This document shows, one piece after another, positions 34,138 through 42,558 of a DNA stretch of 64,000 nt. The stretch is from an uncultured Candidatus Melainabacteria bacterium (GTDB taxonomy: Bacteria > Cyanobacteriota > Vampirovibrionia > Gastranaerophilales > Gastranaerophilaceae). Position 1 is the first letter of the stretch, and every line of letters begins with the position of its first letter. The notes beneath the pieces are model-generated. The model saw nothing but the letters and a program-made list of their open reading frames with translations, ran no database searches and was not told where the DNA came from. Both the position numbers and the translations under genes were made by a program. The stretch spans positions 62,001-126,000 of the forward strand of contig CAKUZL010000001.1 in assembly GCA_934718085.1 (NCBI GenBank), written 5' to 3'.

Positions 34138-34517
34138 AAAAAATCGTCGTAATACTTTCGGCGTTTTTGATAATGCCGTTTGCGGTCGATTTACCGTCAT
34201 TTTCGGTGGAAACCCTGCCCGTGAAACTCGAAACGGTTAATTACGTCAGTGCGGGACATATTTTGGTCAAAACAAGACCCGAAGCGCTTGCTCTGAAAAA
34301 ACGTATCGAAAACGGTGAAAAATTCGAAGATTTGGCAAAAACCTATTCGCTTTGTCCTTCGGGGCAACGCGGCGGCGTGTTGGGGTCTTTCGGACGCGGT
34401 CAAATGGTAAAATCTTTTGAAAACGCGGCTTTTAACCTTCCTGTCGGACAGGTCTCCGAGCCCGTAAAAACAGAATTCGGATGGCATTTGATAAAAGTTT
34501 ATGACAGAAAACGTTAA
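34131..34517 (+). CDS. Exported parvulin-type peptidyl-prolyl isomerase
   Basis: 128 aa. The ATG at 34131 overlaps the aminotransferase stop (ATGCTGA) with AAGGCGG upstream. A signal peptide (LKKIVVILSAFLIMPFAV) is followed by a single PpiC domain: AGHILVKTRPEA, GGVLGSFGRGQMVKSFENAAF and FGWHLIKVYDR. It probably helps fold periplasmic proteins. The size is minimal, with no chaperone arms. Its 3' end overlaps the SIS gene by 17 nt. Confidence 0.9.
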   Translation: MLKKIVVILSAFLIMPFAVDLPSFSVETLPVKLETVNYVSAGHILVKTRPEALALKKRIENGEKFEDLAKTYSLCPSGQRGGVLGSFGRGQMVKSFENAAFNLPVGQVSEPVKTEFGWHLIKVYDRKR

Positions 34518-35532
34518 CAAATCTTCATATATGAAAAAAGAAATCTTTGAGCAGCCCGAGGTTGCTCAAAGGCTTTTTTGGTTGAATTTCGACTGTTTGC
34601 CGCAGGTCGAAAAAATCGTTTTTGTGGCGAGCGGCTCGTCGTATAATTGTGCGGACATCGTGAGTACTTTGCTCGACAAAATCGGCGGAATTGACAGCGA
34701 AAGCTTTTATTCGGGCGAATTTCAAATGCCTGACGATTACGAAAAAACATTGTTTGTTTTTGTCTCGCAGTCGGGGAAAACGGCTGATACCCTTGCTGCA
34801 CTTAAGTTTGCGGCAAAATATACGGATAATATTCTTTCCGTTTCGAATAATGCAACGTCAGAATTCGCCGTGTATTCGAAGTTTTTCGTTCCGACGGAAG
34901 CGGGCGAGGAGAAGAGTGTTGCCGCAACAAAGACCGTATGTGCGCAATTGACGGTATTGTTGCGTTTGGCGGCTTATTACTCAAAAAACCCCGACTTGAC
35001 GGAGTTCTTTGCGAAAGCTGAGCTGCCGAAATTTTTGACTGAAATTTTGACTCACTCGGATTTGATAAAGCCCGCGGTTGAGAAGTTTGCGGACGGAAAA
35101 CCGGTTCAAATTCTTGCGACAAAAGAGTTTTTGCCCGTTGCGTCGGAAGCCGCGTTGAAAATATCCGAAACCTCGTATATTTTTGCGTCGGCGGTTCCCG
35201 CGGGCGAGTTTTTGCACGGTCATTGTGCGGTTTTGAACAATCCCGGGCGGGTTTTGGCGTTTGTCGACGAGAAAAATCGGCGGTTTGTTTTTCACACGCT
35301 CGAGCGGATAAAGCAAAATTTTTCGACCGAAATAATCGTATTTACCCGAAAGAGTTTTGAAAAAGAGGTTTTGCCTTTTTGTAACGAGGTCGTAACGTTC
35401 CCCGATTGCGATGAAATTTCGCAAATTTACGGATTTTTGTTGCTATCTCAACTTACGGCATTGTTTTGCGCGGAAAAATCGGGAAAAAACGTTGATAAGC
35501 CCGCGGGAATTACAAAAACCGTGAACAATTAA
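34501..35532 (+). CDS. Double-SIS sugar isomerase, GlmS-like without glutaminase domain
   Basis: 343 aa. Two SIS domains resemble the isomerase half of glucosamine-6-phosphate synthase: SGSSYNCADIV, VSQSGKTADTLAALK, KSVAATKTVCAQ, ALKISETSYIFASAVPAGEFLHGH, and the C-terminal DKPAGITKTV. The N-terminal glutaminase cysteine domain is absent, so it is more like AgaS/FrlB-type deaminases or isomerases acting on amino-sugar phosphates. The overlap with the parvulin gene and linkage to DegT support a sugar role. The exact reaction is not determinable. Confidence 0.85.
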   Translation: MTENVNKSSYMKKEIFEQPEVAQRLFWLNFDCLPQVEKIVFVASGSSYNCADIVSTLLDKIGGIDSESFYSGEFQMPDDYEKTLFVFVSQSGKTADTLAALKFAAKYTDNILSVSNNATSEFAVYSKFFVPTEAGEEKSVAATKTVCAQLTVLLRLAAYYSKNPDLTEFFAKAELPKFLTEILTHSDLIKPAVEKFADGKPVQILATKEFLPVASEAALKISETSYIFASAVPAGEFLHGHCAVLNNPGRVLAFVDEKNRRFVFHTLERIKQNFSTEIIVFTRKSFEKEVLPFCNEVVTFPDCDEISQIYGFLLLSQLTALFCAEKSGKNVDKPAGITKTVNN

Positions 35533-35723
35533 TGTTTGTTTCGAAAATATTGCGAGTGCCGAGTTCCCGATATCCGAGCGGCATGCCGAAGTGTTTGAAT
35601 TTGTAAATAATTGTTGAAAAATCTTTACAAAATGCCGAATTGTTAAGATTTGTAATGTATGGCAAGTGTTGTATATTATAAGGGTTTTCCCGTCTATTTG
35701 TCATTATTTCGACCTATATCGAC

Positions 35724-35758
35724 GCAATTTTCGAGGGCGGTTTGTTTTTATAAAGATA
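35724..35758 (+). promoter_or_regulatory. Accessory-type promoter of the 35782 gene
   Basis: GCAATTTT at 35724 and TGTTTTTATAAAGATA at 35743, 19 nt apart. A weaker TTGTAA-18-TATTAT pair lies upstream (about 35653-35682), and an imperfect TTACAAA repeat near 35640. Confidence 0.6.
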
Positions 35759-35781
35759 TGGAATAGAAAAGCGGGAACGGA

Positions 35782-37299
35782 ATGTCTGTATCTTTTAATC
35801 AAAACAACCCGTATTTTACGAATAACGTAAAATCGGCAAATAAACCCGATGAATCGGTTGAAACTTCGTTCAAAGGGTCTGATGACCGGAACGAAAAAGC
35901 CGGTATGTCTACAACCGCAAAATGTGCGGCGTCGTCACTTGTGACGGCAGGGCTTGTGTTGGCGGGAATGGGTCTGTGGGGCAGATACGGCAATAAAGCC
36001 GCCAAAGAAAGCAAAAAGGTTATGGAAGGCGTAAGCGAACTTGCTTCCGAAAGATTTGGCGGCGTCGGAAAATTTGTCGAAACCACGCTTGAAGGGCTTA
36101 AAAATAAAGGTGTAAAATTCGAAAAAGGTCGTGCTTTGACAAAAGACGGCGCGGGATATACCGGAAAGTACGGTAAAATTCTCGGTGAAAACGGCAAATA
36201 CAACATTTTTGAACTTACAAACGGAAACCGTACAAAACTTTCGAGGTTCGAAAACGCTAAACTTCGAAATACCGTCGAATACGAATACAATCAAGCGAAT
36301 AAAATTTCAAAAATTATCGAGACCGATGTCGCGACGGGCAAAAAGACCGTGAAAAACTTCACTTACGACGGTAGCGGAAAACTCACGAAAGTCGTCAACG
36401 AAGACGCGCTCGGAGTTGCGCAATCGTCAAAAGAATTTTTATACGACGCGAACGGAAAACTTGCCAAAGTTTCCCGAACCGATGCCGGTCAAACACCCGA
36501 AATAAAAGAGTTTATTCGCAAAGACGATAAGCTCTCCGAAATCGTGACAAAAGCCGGCAAAAATAAAGAATCGATGTCATTCGTTCGTAACAAAGAAGGA
36601 AAAGTTTCGGAAAGTATCCGCAAAGATATTTTGAAAAACGAAGTTTTGGAGAAAAAAGAATTTTCCTATGCGGACGAAAAACTTTCCAAAATCGTCAAAA
36701 AAGACGCCGCGGATAAAATTGTCGAAACAAAAGAATTTGTTTACTCCGATAACAAATTAGCTCAAACCTTGATAAAAAACGACAAAAACGAGATTATAAA
36801 ATCCGTCAAAGTCGAACGCGACGCGCACGGCGATGTTTCCAAAATCATCAAAGAAGGCTCGTCTGTCGGCGAAAATCGCGTAGTTGAGCATGATATCGCG
36901 GGAAAAACCGTAAAGGAATTCGACTCGGGCGACAAAACCACTCCGATAAGAGAAGTCAAACTTGAAGGCGAAATGTCCTCGTGCTTCGAAAAAGGGCAGC
37001 TCGTTACAAGCATCAACAGCTCGGGCGCAGTGGGCATTCATTCTCAATCAAAACTCCCTAAAGGTCTCGACTGCGAAGTCTATATTACTCGTTTCAATCA
37101 ACAAGGTTTTTCTTTAAAAGACGGAAATCGAAGAATTTCGTGCGTTTTGACTTCCAACGGCGAATATTGCGTAACCGAAAACGGCACAAATACGTATTTG
37201 AAAAAAGACCAAATCGAAGGCTATTCCTCCAAGTTAAAAGAGCTTATCGATCACGTCGCAGAATTGAAAAAATCTTACGATAATCTTGTAAAAGTTTAA
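35782..37299 (+). CDS. Membrane protein with YD/RHS-like repeats (505 aa)
   Basis: The N terminus carries an FKG motif (ETSFKGSDDRN near 28-38) and one membrane segment (about 47-68). From about residue 155 to 365 there are seven or so degenerate repeats of about 32 residues of the type EF-YD-GKL-KV--D, as in YD/RHS beta-strand repeats. The C-terminal 130 residues are unrelated and mixed. No toxin or protease motif of classic RHS proteins is seen. Accessory promoter upstream. Probably surface- or membrane-associated; function unknown. Confidence 0.8.
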   Translation: MSVSFNQNNPYFTNNVKSANKPDESVETSFKGSDDRNEKAGMSTTAKCAASSLVTAGLVLAGMGLWGRYGNKAAKESKKVMEGVSELASERFGGVGKFVETTLEGLKNKGVKFEKGRALTKDGAGYTGKYGKILGENGKYNIFELTNGNRTKLSRFENAKLRNTVEYEYNQANKISKIIETDVATGKKTVKNFTYDGSGKLTKVVNEDALGVAQSSKEFLYDANGKLAKVSRTDAGQTPEIKEFIRKDDKLSEIVTKAGKNKESMSFVRNKEGKVSESIRKDILKNEVLEKKEFSYADEKLSKIVKKDAADKIVETKEFVYSDNKLAQTLIKNDKNEIIKSVKVERDAHGDVSKIIKEGSSVGENRVVEHDIAGKTVKEFDSGDKTTPIREVKLEGEMSSCFEKGQLVTSINSSGAVGIHSQSKLPKGLDCEVYITRFNQQGFSLKDGNRRISCVLTSNGEYCVTENGTNTYLKKDQIEGYSSKLKELIDHVAELKKSYDNLVKV

Positions 37300-38376
37300 T
37301 ATGCCGGGATGGCGGAAGGTGTTCCTGTATCGGCTTTTAAGCAAGTGCCCGGGTGTTCTGTCCGAGCGTTTCTTGCGGGTCGGGATGGCTCGGGCAGTCG
37401 AAGCCGTTCGATTTTTGAGAAAATTTGAAATAACTGTAGGTACCTGGGTTTCCACCCCGACAGTTCTTGCGGGTCGGATAATAATCTTGTATAATGTAGT
37501 TTTTTCCCAAAGGACGAAAAGCCCGAAGAGCTTTGTTTTGCGTAAATATTAAAGGATTAACGAAAGATTTTCGTTTTTCCCGAAAAATTTGTTGGGGTGG
37601 AAACCCCAACCTACATACTATATCTGAACAAAGCATGTATTGCAAAACCTTGCGACCCTGGGCTTCTGTCTTGATTTTGCTCCACAAAAACAAGTCGTTC
37701 ACTTCACTTCGTTGCCGTTCACTATTGTTTTTGCTACTTCGGGTCTCCGTTCGCTGCGCTCCCTGTCTTGAAATTGCTTTCGGCTCACTTCGTAGGCTGC
37801 GCTTTCGCGGGTTGCCCCCGGGGGTCACCCCGCTTCGCTCCGCACGCCGCTCGCCTTCTCGGGTTTCGCTTCGCTCACCCTACGCAATTTCGCTCCGCCC
37901 TACGCAAAATCGCTCCCTCAAGAGAGAAGGTCCGGGGAAAGCGTACGCTGCAATACCGAAACAATTGACGTACGCAAAACCTGAGAGAATTGACCCGAAT
38001 GCGTATGTATCAACGGGGCTTTTTCTTTTTTGGTTCGTTTTTTCTTTTTGCCTCCGAACAAAAAGAAAAAATGAACAAGAAAAATTTTCTCACGTCTGTC
38101 TCTCAAAGTAAGCAAAGAAAGAAATATTTTATTTTTCAATTTTGCACGCCGTAATACCAAGCTGAACGGAAATTTGGGGTAGAAACCCCAACCTACGGTA
38201 TTCGAGATTATTTTTCGAGACGAAAGGCTTTGTTTGCACGTATCATGCCGAGTTTCACGATTTGTCGGGGTAGAAACCCCAACCTACATGCCTCGGCATA
38301 GCGTGTGCAAACGAAGCCGTGCGTTTTAGTAAAAACCTCGAACGACCCGGATCAGGGCAGAAATTCGAACTCACGA
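37300..38376. repeat. 1.1 kb gene-free region rich in dispersed repeats
   Basis: Copies of the GGGGT palindrome lie at 37437-37463, 37591-37614, 38174-38196 and 38264-38287, the last three in the opposite orientation to the first. The accessory words GCGGGTCGGG and GCAGTCGAAGCCGTTCGAT lie at 37374-37413. Between 37680 and 37930 the sequence turns G/C-rich and repeats CTTCGCTCCG-like phrases. A 13-bp A/T hairpin lies at 38038-38071. No convincing gene. Confidence 0.75.
38038..38071. terminator. Long A/T hairpin, possible bidirectional terminator
   Basis: TTTTTTCTTTTTG (38038-38050) pairs perfectly with CAAAAAGAAAAAA (38059-38071) around CCTCCGAA. The stem is pure A/T except two pairs, so terminator activity is uncertain. 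Confidence 0.35.
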
Positions 38377-38535
38377 TTATTTCAGTGCGACGAGTTTTGT
38401 ATTGTAGACGGAAAGGTCGGAGTTAAGAGCCGCGGCACTTGCGATGGCGGTCGACCGTCTTTTTTTAGCACCTTTGAGGAGGAACTCTACGCCCTGAGAG
38501 ATGTTTCCGACCGAGTATTCAATTTTTTTAATCAT
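38377..38535 (-). CDS. Small basic protein of unknown function (52 aa)
   Basis: The ATG at 38535 follows a very strong ribosome site (AAGGAGG, 7-8 nt away). The frame has 52 codons ending in TAA. It starts MIKKIEYSVGNISQGVEFLL and continues KGAKKRRSTAIASAAALNSD, a basic helical protein with an alanine/serine stretch. No family is recognised. It is divergent from mrnC and followed by repeat-rich DNA. The strong ribosome site is the main support. Confidence 0.65.
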   Translation of the reverse strand: MIKKIEYSVGNISQGVEFLLKGAKKRRSTAIASAAALNSDLSVYNTKLVALK

Positions 38536-38648
38536 AGCGCAATCCTCCTTGGTTTAGGTTTGATACAATTTATATCGAAATCTTTCGAAAAAACTTTAAT
38601 AAATTGCGTAAATTTGTTACAATACTTTAAGAAAGACCGGAGGGGAGC

Positions 38649-39029
38649 ATGAAACAGCTGAACATCAAGAATTACGCGCATTTGGGAGATGCTTTGTGGG
38701 AGCTGTTTGTGCGTGAGCGGACAATAATGATGACGGAAAATTTGAAACGGTTGCATACGTTGACCGTGGGGTACGTAAACGCGGGGTTTCAGACTAAAAT
38801 GCTTGAATTTTTGGCACCATCTTTGAGTGCGGACGAACTTGCTCTTGCCAAACGTGCGGGAAATATACGGATTTCGGCGAAAAGAAAGGTTGACGCAAGC
38901 CTTCACCGAACGGCAACGGAATTCGAAGCGTTGCTCGGATATTTGTATTTGCACGAAAAACCCCGTTACGACGAGCTTTTGCAAAAAATCTCCGAGTCCG
39001 GTATTTTTTCCGCCCCCGAAATACGATAA
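38649..39029 (+). CDS. mrnC: Mini-ribonuclease III (MrnC)
   Basis: 126 aa, an RNase III catalytic domain without dsRNA-binding domain. In relatives it matures 23S rRNA ends. AHLGDALWELFVRE carries the first catalytic aspartate, and TEFEALLGYLYLHEK the second acidic residue. KRAGNIRISAKRKVDASLHRTATEFE is the typical linker. The ATG follows GAGGGGAG. It stands alone between a small divergent gene and a convergent aminotransferase. Confidence 0.9.
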   Translation: MKQLNIKNYAHLGDALWELFVRERTIMMTENLKRLHTLTVGYVNAGFQTKMLEFLAPSLSADELALAKRAGNIRISAKRKVDASLHRTATEFEALLGYLYLHEKPRYDELLQKISESGIFSAPEIR

Positions 39030-39086
39030 TTTTTTTTTAAGAAAAAATCTTGTGACCCGGCGCGACAGCTATGCCCATTCATCAGG

Positions 39087-40259
39087 TCAGCGGGGTTCGT
39101 TTCGGAGTTTTGTTATAAAGTTGTTCAATTTTTGCATTGCGATACGCAGCGTGTCGAGCGAGTAGGCGTACGAAATTCGCAAAAAGCCTTCGCCGCTTTC
39201 ACCGAATGCAGATCCCGGGACGGTTGCGACTTTTTCTTCGTGCAAAAATTTTGTTGCGAATTCTTCGCTGGTCATATTGAATTCTTTTATGCACGGGAAA
39301 ACGTAAAACGCGCCGAAAGGCTCGAAACAGTCGAGTTTCATTTCGCGGAAAGCGTTCATCAGGAAGCGTCTGCGGTGGTTGTAAGAGCGGCGCATTTCTT
39401 CGACGTCTTTGTCGCCGTTTTTGAGTGCTTCGACGGCAGCGTACTGGCTTGTCGTCGGGGCGCACATAATTGCGTATTGGTGGATTTTGAGCATTTGTTC
39501 CAAAATAATTTGAGGAGCGCATGCGTAGCCGAGTCGCCATCCCGTCATTGCGTAGGATTTCGAAAATCCGTTTATGAGAACCGTTCTCTCTTTCATTCCG
39601 TCGATTGAGGTTATCGAAACGTGTTTGCCGCTGTAGGTCAACTCGGCGTAAATTTCGTCGGAAATTACGTACAAATCTTTTTCGACAACGATTTTTGCGA
39701 TTTCTTCAAGTTCGTCTCGCGTCATAATCGAGCCCGTAGGGTTGTTCGGGAACGGTAAAATCAGAATTTTTGTCTTGTCCGTGCAGGCGTCGGCAACTTC
39801 CTTTGCGGTCAACTTGAACTCGTTTTCGGCTTTTAACGCAATAATAACGGGTTTTGCGCCTGCCAAAAAAGCACAGGGTTCGTACGAAACGTAGCTCGGT
39901 TGAGGGATTAAAACTTCGTCACCCGGGTCGACCATAGCTCGAAGCGCGATATCAATGGCTTCCGACCCTCCGACAGTCACCATTATTTCGTGATTTACGT
40001 CGTATTCGACGTTTTGAGTTCGTTTTATGTATTTCGAAATTTCGATTTTCAGGTCTTTCAGCCCCGAATTCGAGGTGTAAAAAGTTTTTCCTTTTTCGAG
40101 TGAATAAATGCCTTCGTCACGGATGTGCCACGGTGTGTCGAAGTCGGGTTCGCCCACTCCGAGCGAAATCACGCCTTCGGTCTCGCTCACGAGGTCGAAA
40201 AATTTCCGAATCCCCGAAGGTTTTACGGTCACGATTTTTTTTGACAGCGGATTTCTCAT
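39087..40259 (-). CDS. Class I/II aminotransferase (aspartate/aromatic type)
   Basis: 390 aa, fold-type I PLP enzyme. GVGEPDFDTP near the N terminus, VTVGGSEAIDIALRA for cofactor phosphate, PFPNNPTGSIM and SDEIYAELTYSG for the ring contacts, and INGFSKSYAMTGWRLGY with the PLP lysine. RISYAYS gives the carboxylate-binding arginine. Substrate class (aspartate, aromatic or diaminopimelate precursors) cannot be fixed. The start overlaps the Lrp gene stop by 4 nt (ATGA), so the regulator may control it. Confidence 0.92.
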   Translation of the reverse strand: MRNPLSKKIVTVKPSGIRKFFDLVSETEGVISLGVGEPDFDTPWHIRDEGIYSLEKGKTFYTSNSGLKDLKIEISKYIKRTQNVEYDVNHEIMVTVGGSEAIDIALRAMVDPGDEVLIPQPSYVSYEPCAFLAGAKPVIIALKAENEFKLTAKEVADACTDKTKILILPFPNNPTGSIMTRDELEEIAKIVVEKDLYVISDEIYAELTYSGKHVSITSIDGMKERTVLINGFSKSYAMTGWRLGYACAPQIILEQMLKIHQYAIMCAPTTSQYAAVEALKNGDKDVEEMRRSYNHRRRFLMNAFREMKLDCFEPFGAFYVFPCIKEFNMTSEEFATKFLHEEKVATVPGSAFGESGEGFLRISYAYSLDTLRIAMQKLNNFITKLRNEPR

Positions 40260-40735
40260 GAAATAACCTCTCTTTGATCGACGGATTTTGCCGCCATTAT
40301 AGTGCCGTGGTCTTTGTATTTTTTCAAAATGAAATGAGTTGCGGTGCTTAAAACCGAATCCATTGTCGACAATTTATCCGAAACAAACGCCGAAACTTCG
40401 CGTAAAGATTTGCCCTGTAACGTCAAAAGCAGGTCAAACCCGCCCGAAATCAGGTATACCGAGTGGACTTCCGGGTAATTGTAAAGTCTTTCCGCCACGA
40501 AATCGAATCCCTGTCCGCGTTTCGGGGTTACTCTCACCTCGATGAGCGCGGTAACTTTTTCGTCGCCGATTTTATCCCAGTCTATCAGTGTGTGATATCC
40601 GCAAATTATCCCTTCTTTTTCCATTGTCGTAATTTCGTTGAACACCGTTTCAACGTTCGTTCCGAGCATTACCGCAAGGTCTTTCAAATCAGTTTTGCTG
40701 TTTTTTTCGAGGACGGATAAAATTTCTTCGCGCAT
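40256..40735 (-). CDS. Lrp/AsnC-family transcription regulator
   Basis: 159 aa from the ATG at 40735 (AAAGGA upstream). An N-terminal winged helix (ILSVLEKNSKTDLKDLAVML and EITTMEKEGIICGYHTLIDW) is followed by a RAM/AsnC ligand domain (EVRVTPKRGQGFDFVAERL and VHSVYLISGGFDLLLTLQG). It is translationally coupled to the aminotransferase, suggesting amino-acid-responsive control of that gene. Confidence 0.92.
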   Translation of the reverse strand: MREEILSVLEKNSKTDLKDLAVMLGTNVETVFNEITTMEKEGIICGYHTLIDWDKIGDEKVTALIEVRVTPKRGQGFDFVAERLYNYPEVHSVYLISGGFDLLLTLQGKSLREVSAFVSDKLSTMDSVLSTATHFILKKYKDHGTIMAAKSVDQREVIS

Positions 40736-40850
40736 TTTGGGAAATCCTTTTTCATGTAAACAAAAACGATGATACAACAAAAACAATTCTTTGTCACCAA
40801 AACTTCAAATCGCCTGATAAAGGTTTGTAAAAGTTGCTCCGGTTGGGCGG

Positions 40851-41238
40851 CTAAATGTCCATGCTGCCGCTGCGGAAGTCTTCAAGGTCAAGTGTTTCGT
40901 ATTTTATTCCGAGTTCTCTCGGTCTGTCAGTGATTTTTTCGCGGTTTTGCAAAAAATCGTCGGATTTTTTCGGCAGAATTTCTATTCGCGCTGTTTCTCC
41001 GTGCATTCGCAACCGATAACATTCAAAACCGAAGTCTTTATTTCGACCGTTTCCGGTTTTTTTCGTGTCGACGACTTTCGAAACGGCAATAATTGCGCCG
41101 TTTCGAAAGCTTCCTCCGTTCCGGGAATATCGCCCGTTTCGCCCGTTCCGCTCGTGCGATTTCGGGAATTCTTTTCCCTCCGAAAAGCAGGGCGATTACG
41201 ACCAATATCTGTAGTATTTCGGTTATTCCCAACGACAT
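40851..41238 (-). pseudogene. Disrupted tatA-like gene
   Basis: The ATG at 41238 begins MSLGITEILQILVVIALLFG and GKRIPEIAR, a perfect TatA/TatB membrane helix and hinge. The frame then turns into arginine-rich sequence unlike the TatA amphipathic helix. In another frame a plausible continuation (FRNGAIIAVSKVVDTKKTG, later ILPKKSDDFLQNREKITDR) runs on to a TAG at 40851. A frameshift after the hinge is the simplest reading. If real, this locus makes no full TatA, but a second copy may exist elsewhere. Confidence 0.55.
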
Positions 41239-41253
41239 AAAGTTTCTTCTTCT

Positions 41254-41448
41254 TTAAATAGTTTTTTGTTTCTTTACCGAGAAAATTTCTATTATACCGT
41301 GCCAACACATACTTTTGCATGCTCCGCAACCTATGCACTTTTGTGTGTTCAAAATCGGTGATTTGCCGTCTTGTTTTATTATCGCGCCTGTCGGGCAAAT
41401 TTCGCCGTTTTTTGCACAATCGAATTTGTAAAGTTTTTTGCCTTTTTC
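41254..41448 (-). pseudogene. Ferredoxin-like 4Fe-4S remnant
   Basis: In frame after the TAG at 41449-41451 comes EKGKKLYKFDCAKNGEICPT, then GAII, and near the end KCIGCGACKSMCWHGIIEIF. These are 4Fe-4S cysteine motifs, but there is no start codon with a ribosome site. It may be the read-through tail of the preceding reductase remnant or a separate decayed ferredoxin. Confidence 0.5.
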
Positions 41449-42010
41449 CTAATCGACGTGTACGGCGGGAATTTCTTCGTTCGCCTTGACTAAAATTTTG
41501 TTCGGGCAGTTTTTTTGTGCAAAGTTTGCAGTCGATACACTTGTCGACGCGGGTTGATTCGTCGAGAGCCTTGTATTTGTACGCAAATATGAATTTTTTG
41601 CTTGCCTGTTCGCTTGCTTTGTATACGTTGTACAATCCGAAAATCGCGGGAATGTTGATGCCTCGGGGACAAATTTCCATATAGTATTTGCACGCCATGC
41701 AGTTGATTGCGACTTGAGACTGAATGATTTGCGCGATTTCGCGGGCGACTTTCGACTCTTTTCCCGTGAATTCGCGATATTTTACGAATATATCGACGTT
41801 TTATTTAAGTCGGGTAACGTTGCTCATTTCGCTCAAAATCGTGAAAACTCGCTCTCTGCCCGCAACTCGGCGAAGCCCGAATGATACCTGCGGGACATTA
41901 TTTTTTCGGTTTTTCGATTGCTTTTTCGGGGATATTGCACAAAACTCCGCCGCACAAAGGTTTCGTTACTATTACGGGAACTCCCGCTTCGTCGGCGATT
42001 TTGTGTTGTT
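41449..42010 (-). pseudogene. Decayed aldo/keto reductase with 4Fe-4S C-terminal domain
   Basis: Fragments of the C-terminal half survive in more than one frame. EAGVPVIVTKPLCGGVL is barrel sequence. SEMSNVTRL, an in-frame TAA, then NVDIFVKYREFTGKE follows. CMACKYYMEICPRGINIPAI, then ALDESTRVDKCIDCKLCTKK, is the iron-sulfur domain. A one-base shift after CTKK leads to CPNKILVKANEEIPAVHVD and a stop. The first iron-sulfur motif has tyrosine in place of a cysteine. The N-terminal two thirds are missing; the GNAT gene begins beyond. Confidence 0.7.
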
Positions 42011-42037
42011 TTTCGTTTTTTGTGATAAAATCGCGGT

Positions 42038-42523
42038 ATGGTTGATTTTGAAAAAGTTAAAAATATTAAAGAATTTGCGAAGTTGGCGTCCGAAATTTGG
42101 CACGAATATTGGACGGTGTTGCTTTCGCCCGAGCAAATCGATTATATGGTCGAAAAGTTTCAGTCCGAAAATGCAGTAACCCGTCAAATCGAACAGGAAA
42201 ATTATACGTATTTTTACATTCTCGAAAACGGCGAAAAAGCGGGATATATCGGGCTCAGCGAAAAACCCGATTATCTGTTTCTTTCAAAGTTGTATCTCAA
42301 AAAAGATTTTCGCCATAAAGGCTTGGGAACAAAGGCTTTCGAGTTTATCAAAGACTTTGCGCGAAATTCGGGATTCGATAAAATTGTTTTGACTGTCAAC
42401 AAATATAACTCAAATACGATAAAAGCCTACGAAAAATGGGGCTTTAAGTCAGTAGATGCGGTTGTTACGGACATCGGCGGAGGTTTTGTGATGGACGATT
42501 TTATTATGGAATTTTCCACGTAA
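42038..42523 (+). CDS. GNAT family N-acetyltransferase
   Basis: 161 aa. The acetyl-CoA site is LYLKKDFRHKGLGTKAFEFI (about residues 91-110), with the C-terminal NSNTIKAYEKWGFKSV typical of the fold. The N-terminal helix EIWHEYWTVLLSPEQIDYMV resembles GNAT proteins of the ElaA/YjdJ-like type. Substrate unknown. A GATAAAAT box just upstream implies a very short leader. It is followed 35 nt later by the pab genes. Confidence 0.88.
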   Translation: MVDFEKVKNIKEFAKLASEIWHEYWTVLLSPEQIDYMVEKFQSENAVTRQIEQENYTYFYILENGEKAGYIGLSEKPDYLFLSKLYLKKDFRHKGLGTKAFEFIKDFARNSGFDKIVLTVNKYNSNTIKAYEKWGFKSVDAVVTDIGGGFVMDDFIMEFST

Positions 42524-42558
42524 AAATTTTCTGCGCGTTGAGGGTTTAAAGTCTTTTT

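Noticed and set aside
38350..38380. TTCGAA-containing segment resembling a tRNA T-arm
   Set aside because: The flanking bases do not pair and no acceptor or anticodon arm is found.
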